From Isoetes taiwanensis (taxonomy: Eukaryota > Streptophyta > Lycopodiopsida > Isoetales > Isoetaceae), in NCBI GenBank assembly GCA_021234155.1, contig JAJEKV010000101.1:2895089-2959088 (forward strand): DNA of 64,000 nt. The letters run 5' to 3'. The stretch's first letter is position 1. The number at the start of each line of letters is the position of its first letter. Of this stretch, positions 47,053 to 57,455 are shown in pieces. The position numbers and the translations under genes are program-made. The notes under the pieces were generated by a model that did not search any database, was not told where the DNA came from, and worked only from the letters and a program-made list of their open reading frames with translations.

Positions 47053-47209
47053 TCTGGGTGTGGAAAAGGAGTTGGCTCTCTCTATAGTACCTACCCTCTG
47101 GAGAAGACTGGTGATCTCCCATATAGTACCCATATGGTGGGGGAGAAGAGGTGAGGCTCTCTTTGAGTACCTCCTGGGTGATACCCTCCTCATTTAGCTA
47201 CAATTCTTT

Positions 47210-48630
47210 CAATCTTCCCTTACAAGGGGACCTTGTACTTTACACTATACCGTCAAGAACAAATATGCCCTACCTCGATCAGATGATTTGATGGATCAGC
47301 TGCAAGGAGCAAAGGTCTTCTCCACGATAAATCTAAGGTCAGGCTATCACCAGATCAGAATCAAGGAAGAGGACATCCGCATTCAGGACGAGATATGGTC
47401 ATTATGAGTTCACAGTGATGTCGTTTGGATTGTCCAATCCTCCAGCAACCTTCATGAGGCTCATGAATGATGTTTTCCGCGAGTTCCTAGATACTTTTAT
47501 CATAGTTTTCTTTGGTGACATTCTAGTCTATAGCAAATCCTTAGAGGAGCATGTCCAGCACTTGAGAAAAGTACTTGAAAAGTTGAGGAGGCATCAGCTT
47601 TTTGCGAAGCTATCCAAGTGTCACTTCGCAACAGAAAGAGTAGAGTACTTGTGGCATGTAATCACAGCGGAAGGGATCTCCACCGACCCTGCAAAGATTG
47701 AAGCGGTAATTGATTGGCCGGCACCAAAGAACATACATGAAGTGAGGAGCTTTCACGGCTTAGCAGAGTATTATAGGAAGTTCGTCAAGAACTTTGCAAA
47801 GGTGGCAGCTCCATTGACGGACCTCACCAAAGCAGGAAAGATAAAGGATTAGGCGAGTCATTGGCAAAGGAAGGCCCATGCAGCATTTAAGACATTAAAG
47901 GAAGCTTTAACGACTGCGTCAGTCTTAGTCTTGCCAGATCCAAGCAAGGATAAGCTTGTAGCGACAGATGCTAGCAAGATAGCAACGGAGCAAATTCCTC
48001 ATCATGAGGAGGGAAGGGTAGTCGCATACGACTCCAAGAAGATGAACGATGCAGAGCAACGCTACCCGACTCATGACCAAGAGCTTCTGGCCATTGTGAG
48101 GGCCTTGAGAATCTGGAGACACTACTTGTTGGGAAGAAAGTTCCAACTAGACATAGATCATCAAAGCCTCCAGTACATATTCACGCAACCACTCCTGAAT
48201 TTGAGGCAAAGGAGGTGGATGGAGTTTCTCGAAGAGTACGACTTCGAAATAGTCTATAAGCCAGGCAAGCTAAATGTAGTAGCAGATGCGCTCTCTAGGA
48301 GACCATTGAAGACAAGAACCCATTGCAACGCTATATCGACTCTCACAAGTGAGTATGGCAAAAGGATTGAAGAGATGTTGCCATCAGACGGCGACTTTAA
48401 AGAAGCGTGGGCAAGCCTCTCTAAAGAGGCAAGAACAGATAAGAAAAGGGAGACCTTCAAGCATTATAAAAAGGAAGGTAACCTCCTATATCATAAGAAT
48501 AAGTTGTGTGTACCAGAATCTTCGGGGGTAAGGAAGTTAATACTCCACGATACATACAACAGTCCCATAGCCGGGCATGCAGGGTTCATGAAGACATATT
48601 TCAAGGTCAGAAGCAGCTACTTTTGGCTCG
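47210..48630 (+). pseudogene. Ty3/gypsy pol relic, copy B (RT, RNase H, start of integrase)
   Basis: RT begins at about 47233 ([19 protein letters not shown]) with [13 protein letters not shown], where Asn stands in place of the first catalytic Asp. A short loss and frame change follow near 47380. The frame 47415-47852 carries [13 protein letters not shown], in which FFGD replaces the usual FFDD, so the second catalytic motif is also lost. RNase H lies in 47931-48300 with TDASKIAT, DAEQRYPTHDQELLAI and DHQSLQYI, its acidic residues kept. ADALSRRPL marks the connection, and NKLCVPESSGVRKLILHD with AGHAGF the start of integrase. The element is cut off at about 48627, where a foldback begins. 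No LTRs are recognised. Confidence 0.85.
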
Positions 48631-48788
48631 GCCATCTCTTTCACCTCGCCTTACTCCCTTTTCGATTTTCCTATTTGAATGATCTAAAGTGCCACCTAAA
48701 ATGAGTGAGCGAACTCATCCTAGAGGGCACTTTAGATATATCAAACATGACAAACAAAAAAAGACTAAGCCGAGGTGAAAGAGATGGC
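48631..48788. mobile_element. 158-bp foldback (hairpin) element
   Basis: GCCATCTCTTTCACCTCG (48631-48648) is the exact reverse complement of 48771-48788. The arms continue imperfectly inward for about 65 bp each, including ATCTAAAGTGCC pairing with GGCACTTTAGAT, leaving a loop of about 30 nt with its own small stem (GAGT...ACTC). No target duplication was found. It could be a MITE; a transcript would fold into a small-RNA-precursor-like hairpin (inferred). It sits exactly where the Ty3 integrase frame ends. Confidence 0.7.
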
Positions 48789-49101
48789 GATTAGTCCATT
48801 AATCCCAATTGGCATCTGTCCCTCTACATCAGTCCCTTTTTTTCAGTGGTCACCATGGTTTTATCTACTATGATGTTCAAAGGAAAGAAGGCCTGACTAG
48901 AGGTCCAGATGTCAAAGACATTGCATGTCCAAATGTTTTGATTCACTCGCATACTTAACTATTACACAACTCAATGCGACAATGCAACAACCAAAATTCT
49001 ATTAAGTCAAACAAATCCTCGTCAACAAACGTGGATTCATATGCATCTGATCTCAGGAAAAAATATCAAAAAAATAATATAGATAGAAGTGTATTGGAAC
49101 C
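48789..49101. other. Unassigned spacer
   Basis: About 310 bp without coding potential or recognised repeats. Confidence 0.4.
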
Positions 49102-50045
49102 TCACGAGACAAGGTAATCATCCTCCACCACCACGTCTGGACCAGGGTTTATCCAATCACCCTGTGGCCCAGGAGTGGGATGCAGGTACTGGTTAATATC
49201 CCGTCCATCCTCACCTTCGTGTGGTTCTTCTACCCCCCTCCAAAGGTCCATCTCACGTTGGCTTTGGAACGCATGCGCTATTCCATCCCTCCTGCGAGCA
49301 ACTAGAGGTGGCAAGGAGGGCATGCACAATTGCATGTTAAGCACGGCATATTGCCGCTCCGGTATAATATATCTATCCTCCGCTGGACAGAATCTACTGC
49401 TCATCATCCAATCCAACAAACACCTCAGATGCAGACGATGTCCACAACCCAAGGCATACCAACCAACTTGAGTCAAATTGTCCCCACAACTTGCACAATA
49501 TCTATAGTCCCCATTCTTTACATCCTCCAACTGGCTCTCATATAGGTATTCGAGAGGGAGGGTCCCGCTCCTTCGAGACTCTAAGGGGATCAGAATCTAA
49601 GGCTCTGGTCGAACCGTGCATATGCTCATTATCTACCCTCAACACCATGTTTTCCGTACCCAGAGCTGCAAGCTGATTCCTCGTGTCTGCTAATTCCGCA
49701 GCCATCTTGTCATGAGCATTCACACGGTCTTTTAAGTGCAAGTTCTCCTCTGACAGTATAAGATTTCAATTTCTTTCATTTTCTAATTGAGCCTTGAGAT
49801 CTGCCTCTTCGGTCACTGCACATGCTGTCGCAACCCCCGCCACTTCTAAAAGTTTTATAGCATCTGCGATCAAGTAAGTTATAATTACAGGTTCATCACC
49901 CAAGGCGCTTTCATAATCGTTCATCTGCTTAACTCTCTTGCTGCTGCTTACGTGCCAAATATCTGGCCTCGGACGTACAACCGAGGTCACGCATTTTTGA
50001 TTATCGACCTCGGCCAGACCGAGAACTTTACCTTCTTGCTCTTAT
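49102..50045 (-). pseudogene. Coiled-coil plus RING-like protein gene, broken
   Basis: Read leftward in three blocks. About 50037-49766 encodes VRPRPDIWHVSSSKR and a possible helix ending AQLENERN, followed by an in-frame TGA. 49741-49538 continues in the same frame with a coiled coil (LADTRNQLAALGTENMVL). After a one-base shift near 49555, 49545-49102 carries a zinc-finger block CASCGDNLT...GCGHRLHLRCLLDW...FCP and an acidic Pro/Asp-rich tail. The spacing suits a RING, but the last CPxC is reduced to CPAE, so one zinc ligand is missing. RING proteins are usually ubiquitin ligases. The stop and the shift may be real or sequencing errors. Confidence 0.5.
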
Positions 50046-52173
50046 GGTTTGCTATGTGATTCAGCTAAAAGGGTCAAGATCTTCCATTGTTCCACATCTT
50101 TCACATCATAAATAGTCATGACATTGTTTGTGCATGGGGTAGAATCAGGCCACAAGGAGAAATACCTAGGTTGTTGAATAATTGATCGTCTTCATTCAAG
50201 ACACCATTAACGGAAGCTTGTTTCACATGCATGAAAGCTTACAATATCATCAAATGTCTACCTTTGGGTGCATAGGTAGAAGCCATATCCAGGATATTGC
50301 TCTGCATTAACAGAGAATAGGCAGGGGCAGCAGTATCCGATTGCCATCAGACATTTTAAAATGCTTGCAAAATGTGAAAAGTTTGACTAAAGACCCTCAA
50401 ATCCATTCATAAGAAACTTTGTAACAGGTTTTATAAGAAACTCTGTAAGAGCTTTTATGAGGCACAAATGGAACAAGACAAGAAAATATAAAATCCTCAC
50501 CTCCAGAACTCCAAGGACCCTTAAATGTATCTCGGTCTAGCCAACAACCAATATGAGCCTTCAAACCTATTTCTAGATGCTTGCATAGAAAACCCTACTG
50601 AAACCGTGAAAATATAGGCTCATTGGGCGCCAAAATGTGGGAAGCACCTTATGTATACGTATTTCAAAAGTTCAAAAAAATGCCTACATGACACATGTAT
50701 TATGCAAAATACAAATGTGAACCCCCTTGACATCTATGTTAGAAGCCAATGTACACAGCTTGCAACAACTGGACAATTTTGAATGGGATAAGGATATGGA
50801 TCTCTTTTATGCTACCGATATGTAAAATTTCACGAGCTTAGTTCAGTTTCTCCCAAAAAATGAATTGGATTAGTTGTTTTATGATGGATTAGATCTGATC
50901 AAATAATCTTTGGCATGGAGAGCTTCTTAAAATTAATTCTCCTTTATTATATATTGGTTGTTGAGTAGTTGGATCTTCATATTAGGATGAAGGATCTGGC
51001 TATGGTGAGGGTGTGCTAGATGAACATTCCCATTTGAATGCCACATAGGACAAATTCAATCGATTTAATGCTAATTTGCTTAGCAAATACATCATTTTCA
51101 AAAAGATCAATTAGAAGTCCGATTTTAATTTAAGAAGGGTTTTAATGGCAGAAGATGTGTGAGAGATATGCTATATCACATCCACCATTTTCATCCATTA
51201 ATACCATCTCTATCATCTGTTTCATCTATATCCATATCCATATGGTTTGTGCCAACATTGTTTATGCATGATCAGATGGTTTGCTGCTCTTTTGGGATGC
51301 TAATAACGTGGTGACAAGCATTTTTTTTGAAAAGCAGTGCAGAGATGCAAGTATGTTTCAAAGCTGCTATTGCTTGGATCCAAAGTGATGCATTCGTGTG
51401 TGCATCAGATCCATGGAAAAGTGGCAAGCATTAGTTGCAATCTCCTCGTCATTACGTTGAAACACAAGAAGGATGAAAGAGATGCTTTGAGTTAAGGAAA
51501 TGTGCCATAAGGAAATTTGCCAATTCAAGGCACTTTAAAGGTAAGAACATTCATCATATGATTGTGGAAAACGGTTAGAAATAGTTTTATTTCTTGAACT
51601 TTGTTTATCAAGCTAGAGCTACGTTGATAACATGGATAAATGTAAATTCCTATTCTTGGCATGTCATCATTGCATCTTATGCTCAACAACGATGGAACAA
51701 AGTGACTGATGGTACAAAGTGACTTGGCAGCATCACCAACACTCCAATTGATAACAAACATCATGCCAATGACTAAAGTTTGGTTATATCGAAATCCAGT
51801 CTTTATCACCCTTAGCATGCAGAAGAGTCAATAAACACAAAGTATCCAATAAAAATCAATAAACATAAAATATCAATTCTTGTTCAACATGACAATCACA
51901 ATAGTGTGTAATTGTGCACACGTCAACGTCAACGGGCAACCTATTGATGCGTTAGCATCTTCTTTAAGACAATCACTGTGCTATGTTGTATGCCATTCCA
52001 TTTGTTTGGATAACTTTCCTTAACCTCTATTACAGCTCCGAGCCCTTTATTTCACTGCTCATGAATAATAAAGATCTAACTTTGGAATTTTAAATAGGCT
52101 ATGTGTGTAGCATGGAAATTAAGATCTGTCCACTATCACTGGAGTCTACTCTTGTTGATTTATTTGTATTGAA
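50046..52173. other. Intergenic DNA without recognised genes
   Basis: Open frames are short and unremarkable. From 51796 onward the sequence belongs to the tandem duplication containing the UGT genes (3' flank of the first UGT). Confidence 0.5.
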
Positions 52174-53601
52174 TTATTTGCTCATGGCGTCAGCAAATAC
52201 GTGCAAGTTTTTATAAGAAGACCGAGGGGCTTCTTGCAAAAATTCTTGAACTCGTCTTTTTCATTTGCAAGCCCTCCTCATGAACCATTAGCTTTCTTAT
52301 TTTTTCTGCAACCTCTGTGCCCTCAACAATATCGTTGTCACATAATCTAAGTCCAATTTTCCAAACATCAGCAACAAATCTGCAATTTATGGGTTGTTCA
52401 GCCCAGCAAGGCAAACCCAACATTGGCACCCCTGCATAGATGCCCTCTAATATGGAATTCCATCCACAATGCGTTAAAACTCCTCCCACGAAGGGGGTGC
52501 TGCAGAACTTCAACTTTGGGGCCCGGGTCTATCACAAGCCCTCTGTCTTTGATCCCGCTCATAAATTCATCTAACAGGCCTTTAGAAGATCCTTCGACCG
52601 GATCGGTTCTAAAAGCCCATAAAATGGTCGTTTGCTTGATTCTAACCCGTAAGCAAGTTGCGAGAACCTGTTCCGGTTCTAAATTTGCCATACTACCAAA
52701 AGAAATGTAGAGAACCAAGACCGCAATTGTTTATCTAACCATTTTAAACATGTCCGATCTACTTCCCATTCGAAATCAATGGCGATCGTGTTCTTTCGTT
52801 TGACTTAAGCAACGGACCCAATTGGAATAAAATTTGGAAACTTCAACCGGATGCTTGCGGGGGCATCCGCTTCCAGCTCTTCAAATGTGTTGGCGGAACC
52901 CGTGAGGCCTTTTTCATCATATTATAACGCTTTAATTCTATTCTTATAATCGGGATCGGCAAATGAAGCTTTCAGAGACCGCATGGAAGATCGAATGCAT
53001 TGATTGGGGTTAATAATCCGGGACACCATGAATTGATGGGGCGGTGGCTCTCGATGTAGCCTGGTTAAGATAATTAGTCAATATTAACGAGAAGAAAGAA
53101 ATAAAAGGGGAAACAGAAAGGAGAATAAAAATTGGGTACTTACCTATATTTTTCAGGAATCAAGCCTTCTGCAGCTAGTCTAGGAACCTCTCCATCAATG
53201 ATGTTGGAGGCAACCGAAGCGATCAAAAAACACAAAGACTAGATATCCCAAGTTCTTGTGCCAAATCCGGGGCCCAATTATAAAAGGGATCGGAAATAAT
53301 ACACGAGAGTTTGGGCTCGATTTTTTCAACGAGAAGCTGCACGGCTTGTTTGAGTTGGAGTTGAGGAGAATTGATAAATTCAATAGAATGATCTACTGAG
53401 GAGCCTAATTTTGGGACTACAGTGCTGCCAAGACTGCTCCAAAAGCTCGTGAAATTGTTGTGAATTGAGTATGGTGAGTCTAAATCCGACGGAAATGAGC
53501 CTGCGAGCGAGTTGAAGGAAAGGGTTTATATGGCCCACTTTTTGGAAGGGCAGCAAAAGAGCATGCGCCAGCTCCATGGCTATGGTGGACGGAAGCTCCA
53601 A
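52174..53601 (-). CDS. UDP-glycosyltransferase (UGT85-like), copy 1
   Basis: Two exons on the minus strand: 53601-53144 (donor GTAAGT) and 53060-52174 (acceptor ACCAG, stop TAA). Exon 1 encodes the acceptor-binding half, with HALLLPFQKVGHINPFLQLA near the N-terminus and IISDPFYNWAPDLAQELGI. Exon 2 holds VLYISFGSMANLEPEQ, VEVLQHPFVGG and the PSPG box LTHCGWNSILEG...GVPMLGLPCWAEQPINCRF, whose His, Trp-Asn-Ser and Glu-Gln contact the UDP-sugar. The end AFADAMSK-like FADAMSK closes the protein. Expected product about 450 residues, cytosolic, adding glucose to small molecules. Single-base shifts in both exons (for example near 53230, 52800-52690 and 52500) interrupt the frame; many fall in the noisy part. 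The substrate is unknown. Confidence 0.75.
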
Positions 53602-53681
53602 TTTCCATTACCTTCATCATGATATGAATAGGATCACACATTTTTATTTTATGGAAAAAATCATAAGATGCTTCCTAGTAA

Positions 53682-54063
53682 GGGTGGAATCACATTAAGG
53701 AAGTGCCCAAGAAAGATACCTGCGACTTTGGGCCTCCGTTGGACGCATGCCTGGGCGCGCCATTTCTGTTGTTGTCATATTAGGGTGCCCAAACAGAGCA
53801 AGGAACAGATCCACGCCTCAAGCTGTCCGCAAATCAAGGAGATCAGAGTTTGCAATCAGCGCTTCGGATCAGGGTGCCCAAGTCTAGAACGATTTTGGTC
53901 ACCCGAGAACCCCCGACCAAAAAACAGAGGGGTGCCCAAGCCAAAATGGCTGTTTGGGCACTCAAGTATGATACAGGGATGTGCCCAAAATCTCCATGTT
54001 TCATGATCTGATTGGCTTACCGTAAATGCACGATTGGTCGGGCACGCTAATGTGATTCCACCC
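53682..54063. mobile_element. Tourist-like MITE, copy 1 (382 bp)
   Basis: Perfect 16-bp terminal inverted repeats GGGTGGAATCACATTA / TAATGTGATTCCACCC are flanked by TAA on both sides (53679-53681 and 54064-54066), the 3-bp target duplication typical of PIF/Harbinger elements. The interior has repeated GTGCCCAA phrases and no coding capacity. It lies 81 bp upstream of the UGT start codon. Confidence 0.85.
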
Positions 54064-54299
54064 TAAGGACGCTATGCTTCTCCCGTCCAAGATAGACAGT
54101 CAAAGCCCATGTGATTATGCAGTTAGTTAGGGTACCTTTCCACCCACCTTTAAGGCCCTTTTTCCACACCAGTCTTATTTTGTGGTTGTCGTATTTTTAT
54201 AAGACACTTTTGGGCTCCATGTCACCTCCATGTCATGTATAGGACACGTCCTAAAAAATCAGTTTTCCATTACTTAAATATAAGACATGTACTTTTAAT

Positions 54300-54315
54300 A
54301 TAAGACATGTCTTAT
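54300..54315. repeat. Palindrome ATAAGACATGTCTTAT, copy 1
   Basis: Perfect 16-bp palindrome; half-sites (ATAAGACATGT and GTCTTAT) occur just upstream at about 54170-54292. Confidence 0.8.
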
Positions 54316-55013
54316 AATTCTGATTTTCCACGGGAGTAGAGCTGCAGCAATTCAACAATTCAACTGTAAGCACTTGTTTCAAAAGGATGCAAATTCTAGT
54401 GTTTTAAAAGGATGCATCAATTCAACCTGTAAGCATTTGTTATAAGAGGATGCAAATTCTACTGTTTTCAAAGATATGAATTTGAATTTGAATGTAAAAG
54501 TGACTAGCAATGGATCCTGCTGCAAATTCACAGCTACTGATTTTGACAAGCCTGTAAGAATGATTTGAGAAAGGAATCTGAAACTCTTTGCTGCAAAATC
54601 GCCTTGATGATAAATTGAGCTGCTTCAAAAAATTTCCAGTCTTTATCACCCTTAGCATGCAGAAGAGTCAATAAACACAAAGTATCCAATAAAAATCAAT
54701 AAACATAAAATATCAATTCTTGTTCAACATGACAATCACAATAGTGTGTAATTGTGCACACGTCAACGTCAACGGGCAACCTATTGATGCGTTAGCATCT
54801 TCTTTAAGACAATCACTGTGCTATGTTGTATGCCATTCCATTTGTTTGGATAACTTTCCTTAACCTCTATTACAGCTCCGAGCCCTTTATTTCACTGCTC
54901 ATGAATAACAAAGATCTAACTTTGGAATTTTAAATAGGCTATGTGTGTAGCATGGAAATTAAGATCTGTCCACTATCACTGGAGTCTACTCTTGTTGATT
55001 TATTTGTATTGAA

Positions 55014-56418
55014 TTATTTGCTCATGGCGTCAGCAAATACGTGCAAGTTTTTATAAGAAGACCCCGAGAGGGCGCTTCTTGCAAGCTGCTGAACTCGTCT
55101 TTTCATTTGCAAGCCCTCCTCATGAACCATTAGCTTTCTTATTTTTTCTGCAACCTCTGTGCCCTCAACAATATCGTTGTCACATAATCTAAGTCCAATT
55201 TTCCAAACATCAGCAACAAATCTGCAATTTATGGGCTGTTTGACCCAAAGAAGGCAAACCCAACATTGGCACCCCGCATAGATGCCCTACTCCTCCCACG
55301 GAAGGGTGCCGCGCAGAACTTCAACTGTGGCGCCCAGTCTATCACAAGCCCTCTCGTCTTTGATCCCGCGCCATAAATTCATCTACAACAGGCCTTTAGA
55401 AGATCCTTCGACCAGATCGGTTCTAAAAGCCCATAAAATGGCCATTTGCTTGATTCTAACCCGTAAGCAAGTTGCGTAACCTTTATTTCGGTTCCAAATT
55501 TGCCATACTACCAAAAGAAATGTAGAGAACCGAAGACTGCAATTGTTTATCTAACCATTTTAAACATGTCCGATCTACTTCCCATTTTGAAATCAATGGC
55601 AGATCGTGTTCTTCGTTTGACTTAAGCAACGGACCCACTGGAATAAAATTTGGAAACTTCAACCTGGATGCTTGCAGGGCATACGCTTCCCGGCTCTTCA
55701 AATGTGTTGGCGTAACCGTGAGGCCTTTTTCATCATATTATAACGCTTAATTCTATTCTTATAATCAGGATCGGCAGCGGAAGCTTTCTGTAGACCGCAT
55801 GGAAGATCGAATGCATTGATTGGGGTTAATAATCCTGGGACACCATGAATTGATGGGGCAGTGGCTCTCGATGTAGCTGGTTAAGATAATTAGTCAATAT
55901 TAATCTGAGAAGAAAGAAATAAAAGGGGAAACAGAGCAGAATAAAAATTGGGTACTTACCTATATTTTTCACCGGAATCAAGCCTTCCTGCAGCAGTCTA
56001 GGAACCTCTCCATCAATGATGTTGGAGGCAACCGGGCGTGATCAAAAACACAGCACTAGATATCCCAAGTTCTTGTGCCAAATCCGGGGCCCAATTATAA
56101 AAGGGATCGGAAATAATACACGAGAGTTTGGGCTCGATTTTTTCAACGAGAAGCTGCACGGCTTGTTTGAGTTGGAGTTGAGGAGAATTGATAAATTCAA
56201 TAGAATGATCTACTGAGGAGCCTAATTTTGGGACTACAGTGCTGCCAAGACTGCTCCAAAAGCTCGTGAAATTGTTGTGAATTGAGTATGGTGAGTCTAA
56301 ATCCGACGGAAATGAGCCTGCGAGCGAGTTGAAGGAAAGGGTTTATATGGCCCACTTTTTGGAAGGGCAGCAAAAGAGCATGCGCCAGCTCCATGGCTAT
56401 GGTGGACGGAAGCTCCAA
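55014..56418 (-). pseudogene. UDP-glycosyltransferase, copy 2, PSPG box deleted
   Basis: Same two-exon layout as copy 1. Exon 1 starts at 56418 and the end TAA is at 55014. Within exon 2 about 32 bp are missing at about 55287 relative to 52453-52485, removing the HCGWNSILE heart of the PSPG box and shifting the frame. Without the catalytic-site His and Asn-Ser it could not bind UDP-sugar. Other shifts occur as in copy 1. The first 200 codons are almost identical to copy 1. The loss is too long for ordinary base-calling noise. Confidence 0.75.
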
Positions 56419-56498
56419 TTTCCATTACCTTCATCATGATATGAATAAGATCACACATTTTTATTTTATGGAAAAAATCATAAGATGCTTCCTAGTAA

Positions 56499-56882
56499 GG
56501 GTGGAATCACATTAAGGAAGTGCCCAAGAAAGATACCTGCGACTTTGGGCCTCCGTTGGACGCATGCCTGGGCGCGCCATTTCTGTTGTTGTCATATTAG
56601 GGTGCCCAAACAGAGCAAGGAACAGATCCCGCCTCAAAAGCTGTCCGCCAAATCAAGGAGATCAGAGTTTGCAATCAGCGCTTCGGATCAGGGTGCCCAA
56701 GTCTAGAACGATTTTGGTCACCCGAGAACCCCCGACCAAAAAACAGAGGGGTGCCCAAGCCAAAATGGCTGTTTGGGCACTCAAGTATGATACAGGGATG
56801 TGCCCAAAATCTCCATGTTTCATGATCTGATTGGCTTACCGTAAATGCACGATTGGTCGGGCACGCTAATGTGATTCCACCC
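56499..56882. mobile_element. Tourist-like MITE, copy 2 (384 bp)
   Basis: Same element duplicated with the UGT block; TIRs and TAA flanks are intact. It was copied by the tandem duplication, not inserted separately. Confidence 0.85.
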
Positions 56883-57118
56883 TAAGGACGCTATGCTTCT
56901 CCCGTCCAAGATAGACAGTCAAAGCCCATGTGATTATGCAGTTAGTTAGGGTACCTTTCCACCCACCTTTAAGGCCCTTTTTCCACACCAGTCTTATTTT
57001 GTGGTTGTCGTATTTTTATAAGACACTTTTGGGCTCCATGTCACCTCCATGTCATGTATAGGACACGTCCTAAAAAATCAGTTTTCCATTACTTAAATAT
57101 AAGACATGTACTTTTAAT

Positions 57119-57134
57119 ATAAGACATGTCTTAT
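57119..57134. repeat. Palindrome ATAAGACATGTCTTAT, copy 2
   Basis: Counterpart of 54300-54315 in unit 2, followed by AATTCTGATTTTCCAC. Confidence 0.8.
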
Positions 57135-57455
57135 AATTCTGATTTTCCACGGGAGTAGAGCTGCAGCAATTCAACAATTCAACTGTAAGCACTTGTTTCA
57201 AAAGGATGCAAATTCTAGTGTTTTAAAAGGATGCATCAATTCAACCTGTAAGCATTTGTTATAAGAGGATGCAAATTCTACTGTTTTCAAAGATATGAAT
57301 TTGAATTTGAATGTAAAAGTGACTAGCAATGGATCCTGCTGCAAATTCACAGCTACTGATTTTGACAAGCCTGTAAGAATGATTTGAGAAAGGAATTTGA
57401 AACTCTTTGCTGCAAAATCGCCTTGATGATAAATTGAGCTGCTTCAAAAAATTTC

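Larger units (their letters stand above)
33101..48360 (+). repeat. Large direct duplication, copy B
   Basis: Partner of 1-15490. Reading frames are better preserved than in copy A (transporter exons, LINE YADD, Ty3 RNase H). The true left border may lie further left, because copy A begins at the window edge. Confidence 0.9.
51796..54635 (+). repeat. Tandem duplication, unit 1 (about 2.84 kb)
   Basis: Starts CCAGTCTTTATCACCC and holds a UGT gene, its upstream MITE and spacer. It abuts unit 2 directly; the junction AAATTTC/CAGTC shows only a few bases of microhomology. The right 1.2 kb (from about 53400) is nearly identical to unit 2 (56215-57455), whereas 52200-53200 differs at many small sites. 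Confidence 0.9.
54636..57455 (+). repeat. Tandem duplication, unit 2 (about 2.82 kb)
   Basis: Direct continuation of unit 1 with the same gene order. Unit 2 alone continues into 57456 onward, so the duplicated block ends at AAAATTTC. Confidence 0.9.

Noticed and set aside
54636-57455. Second UGT and MITE as independent insertions
   Set aside because: The whole 2.8-kb block including spacer is repeated head to tail with the same junction, so one duplication explains both.
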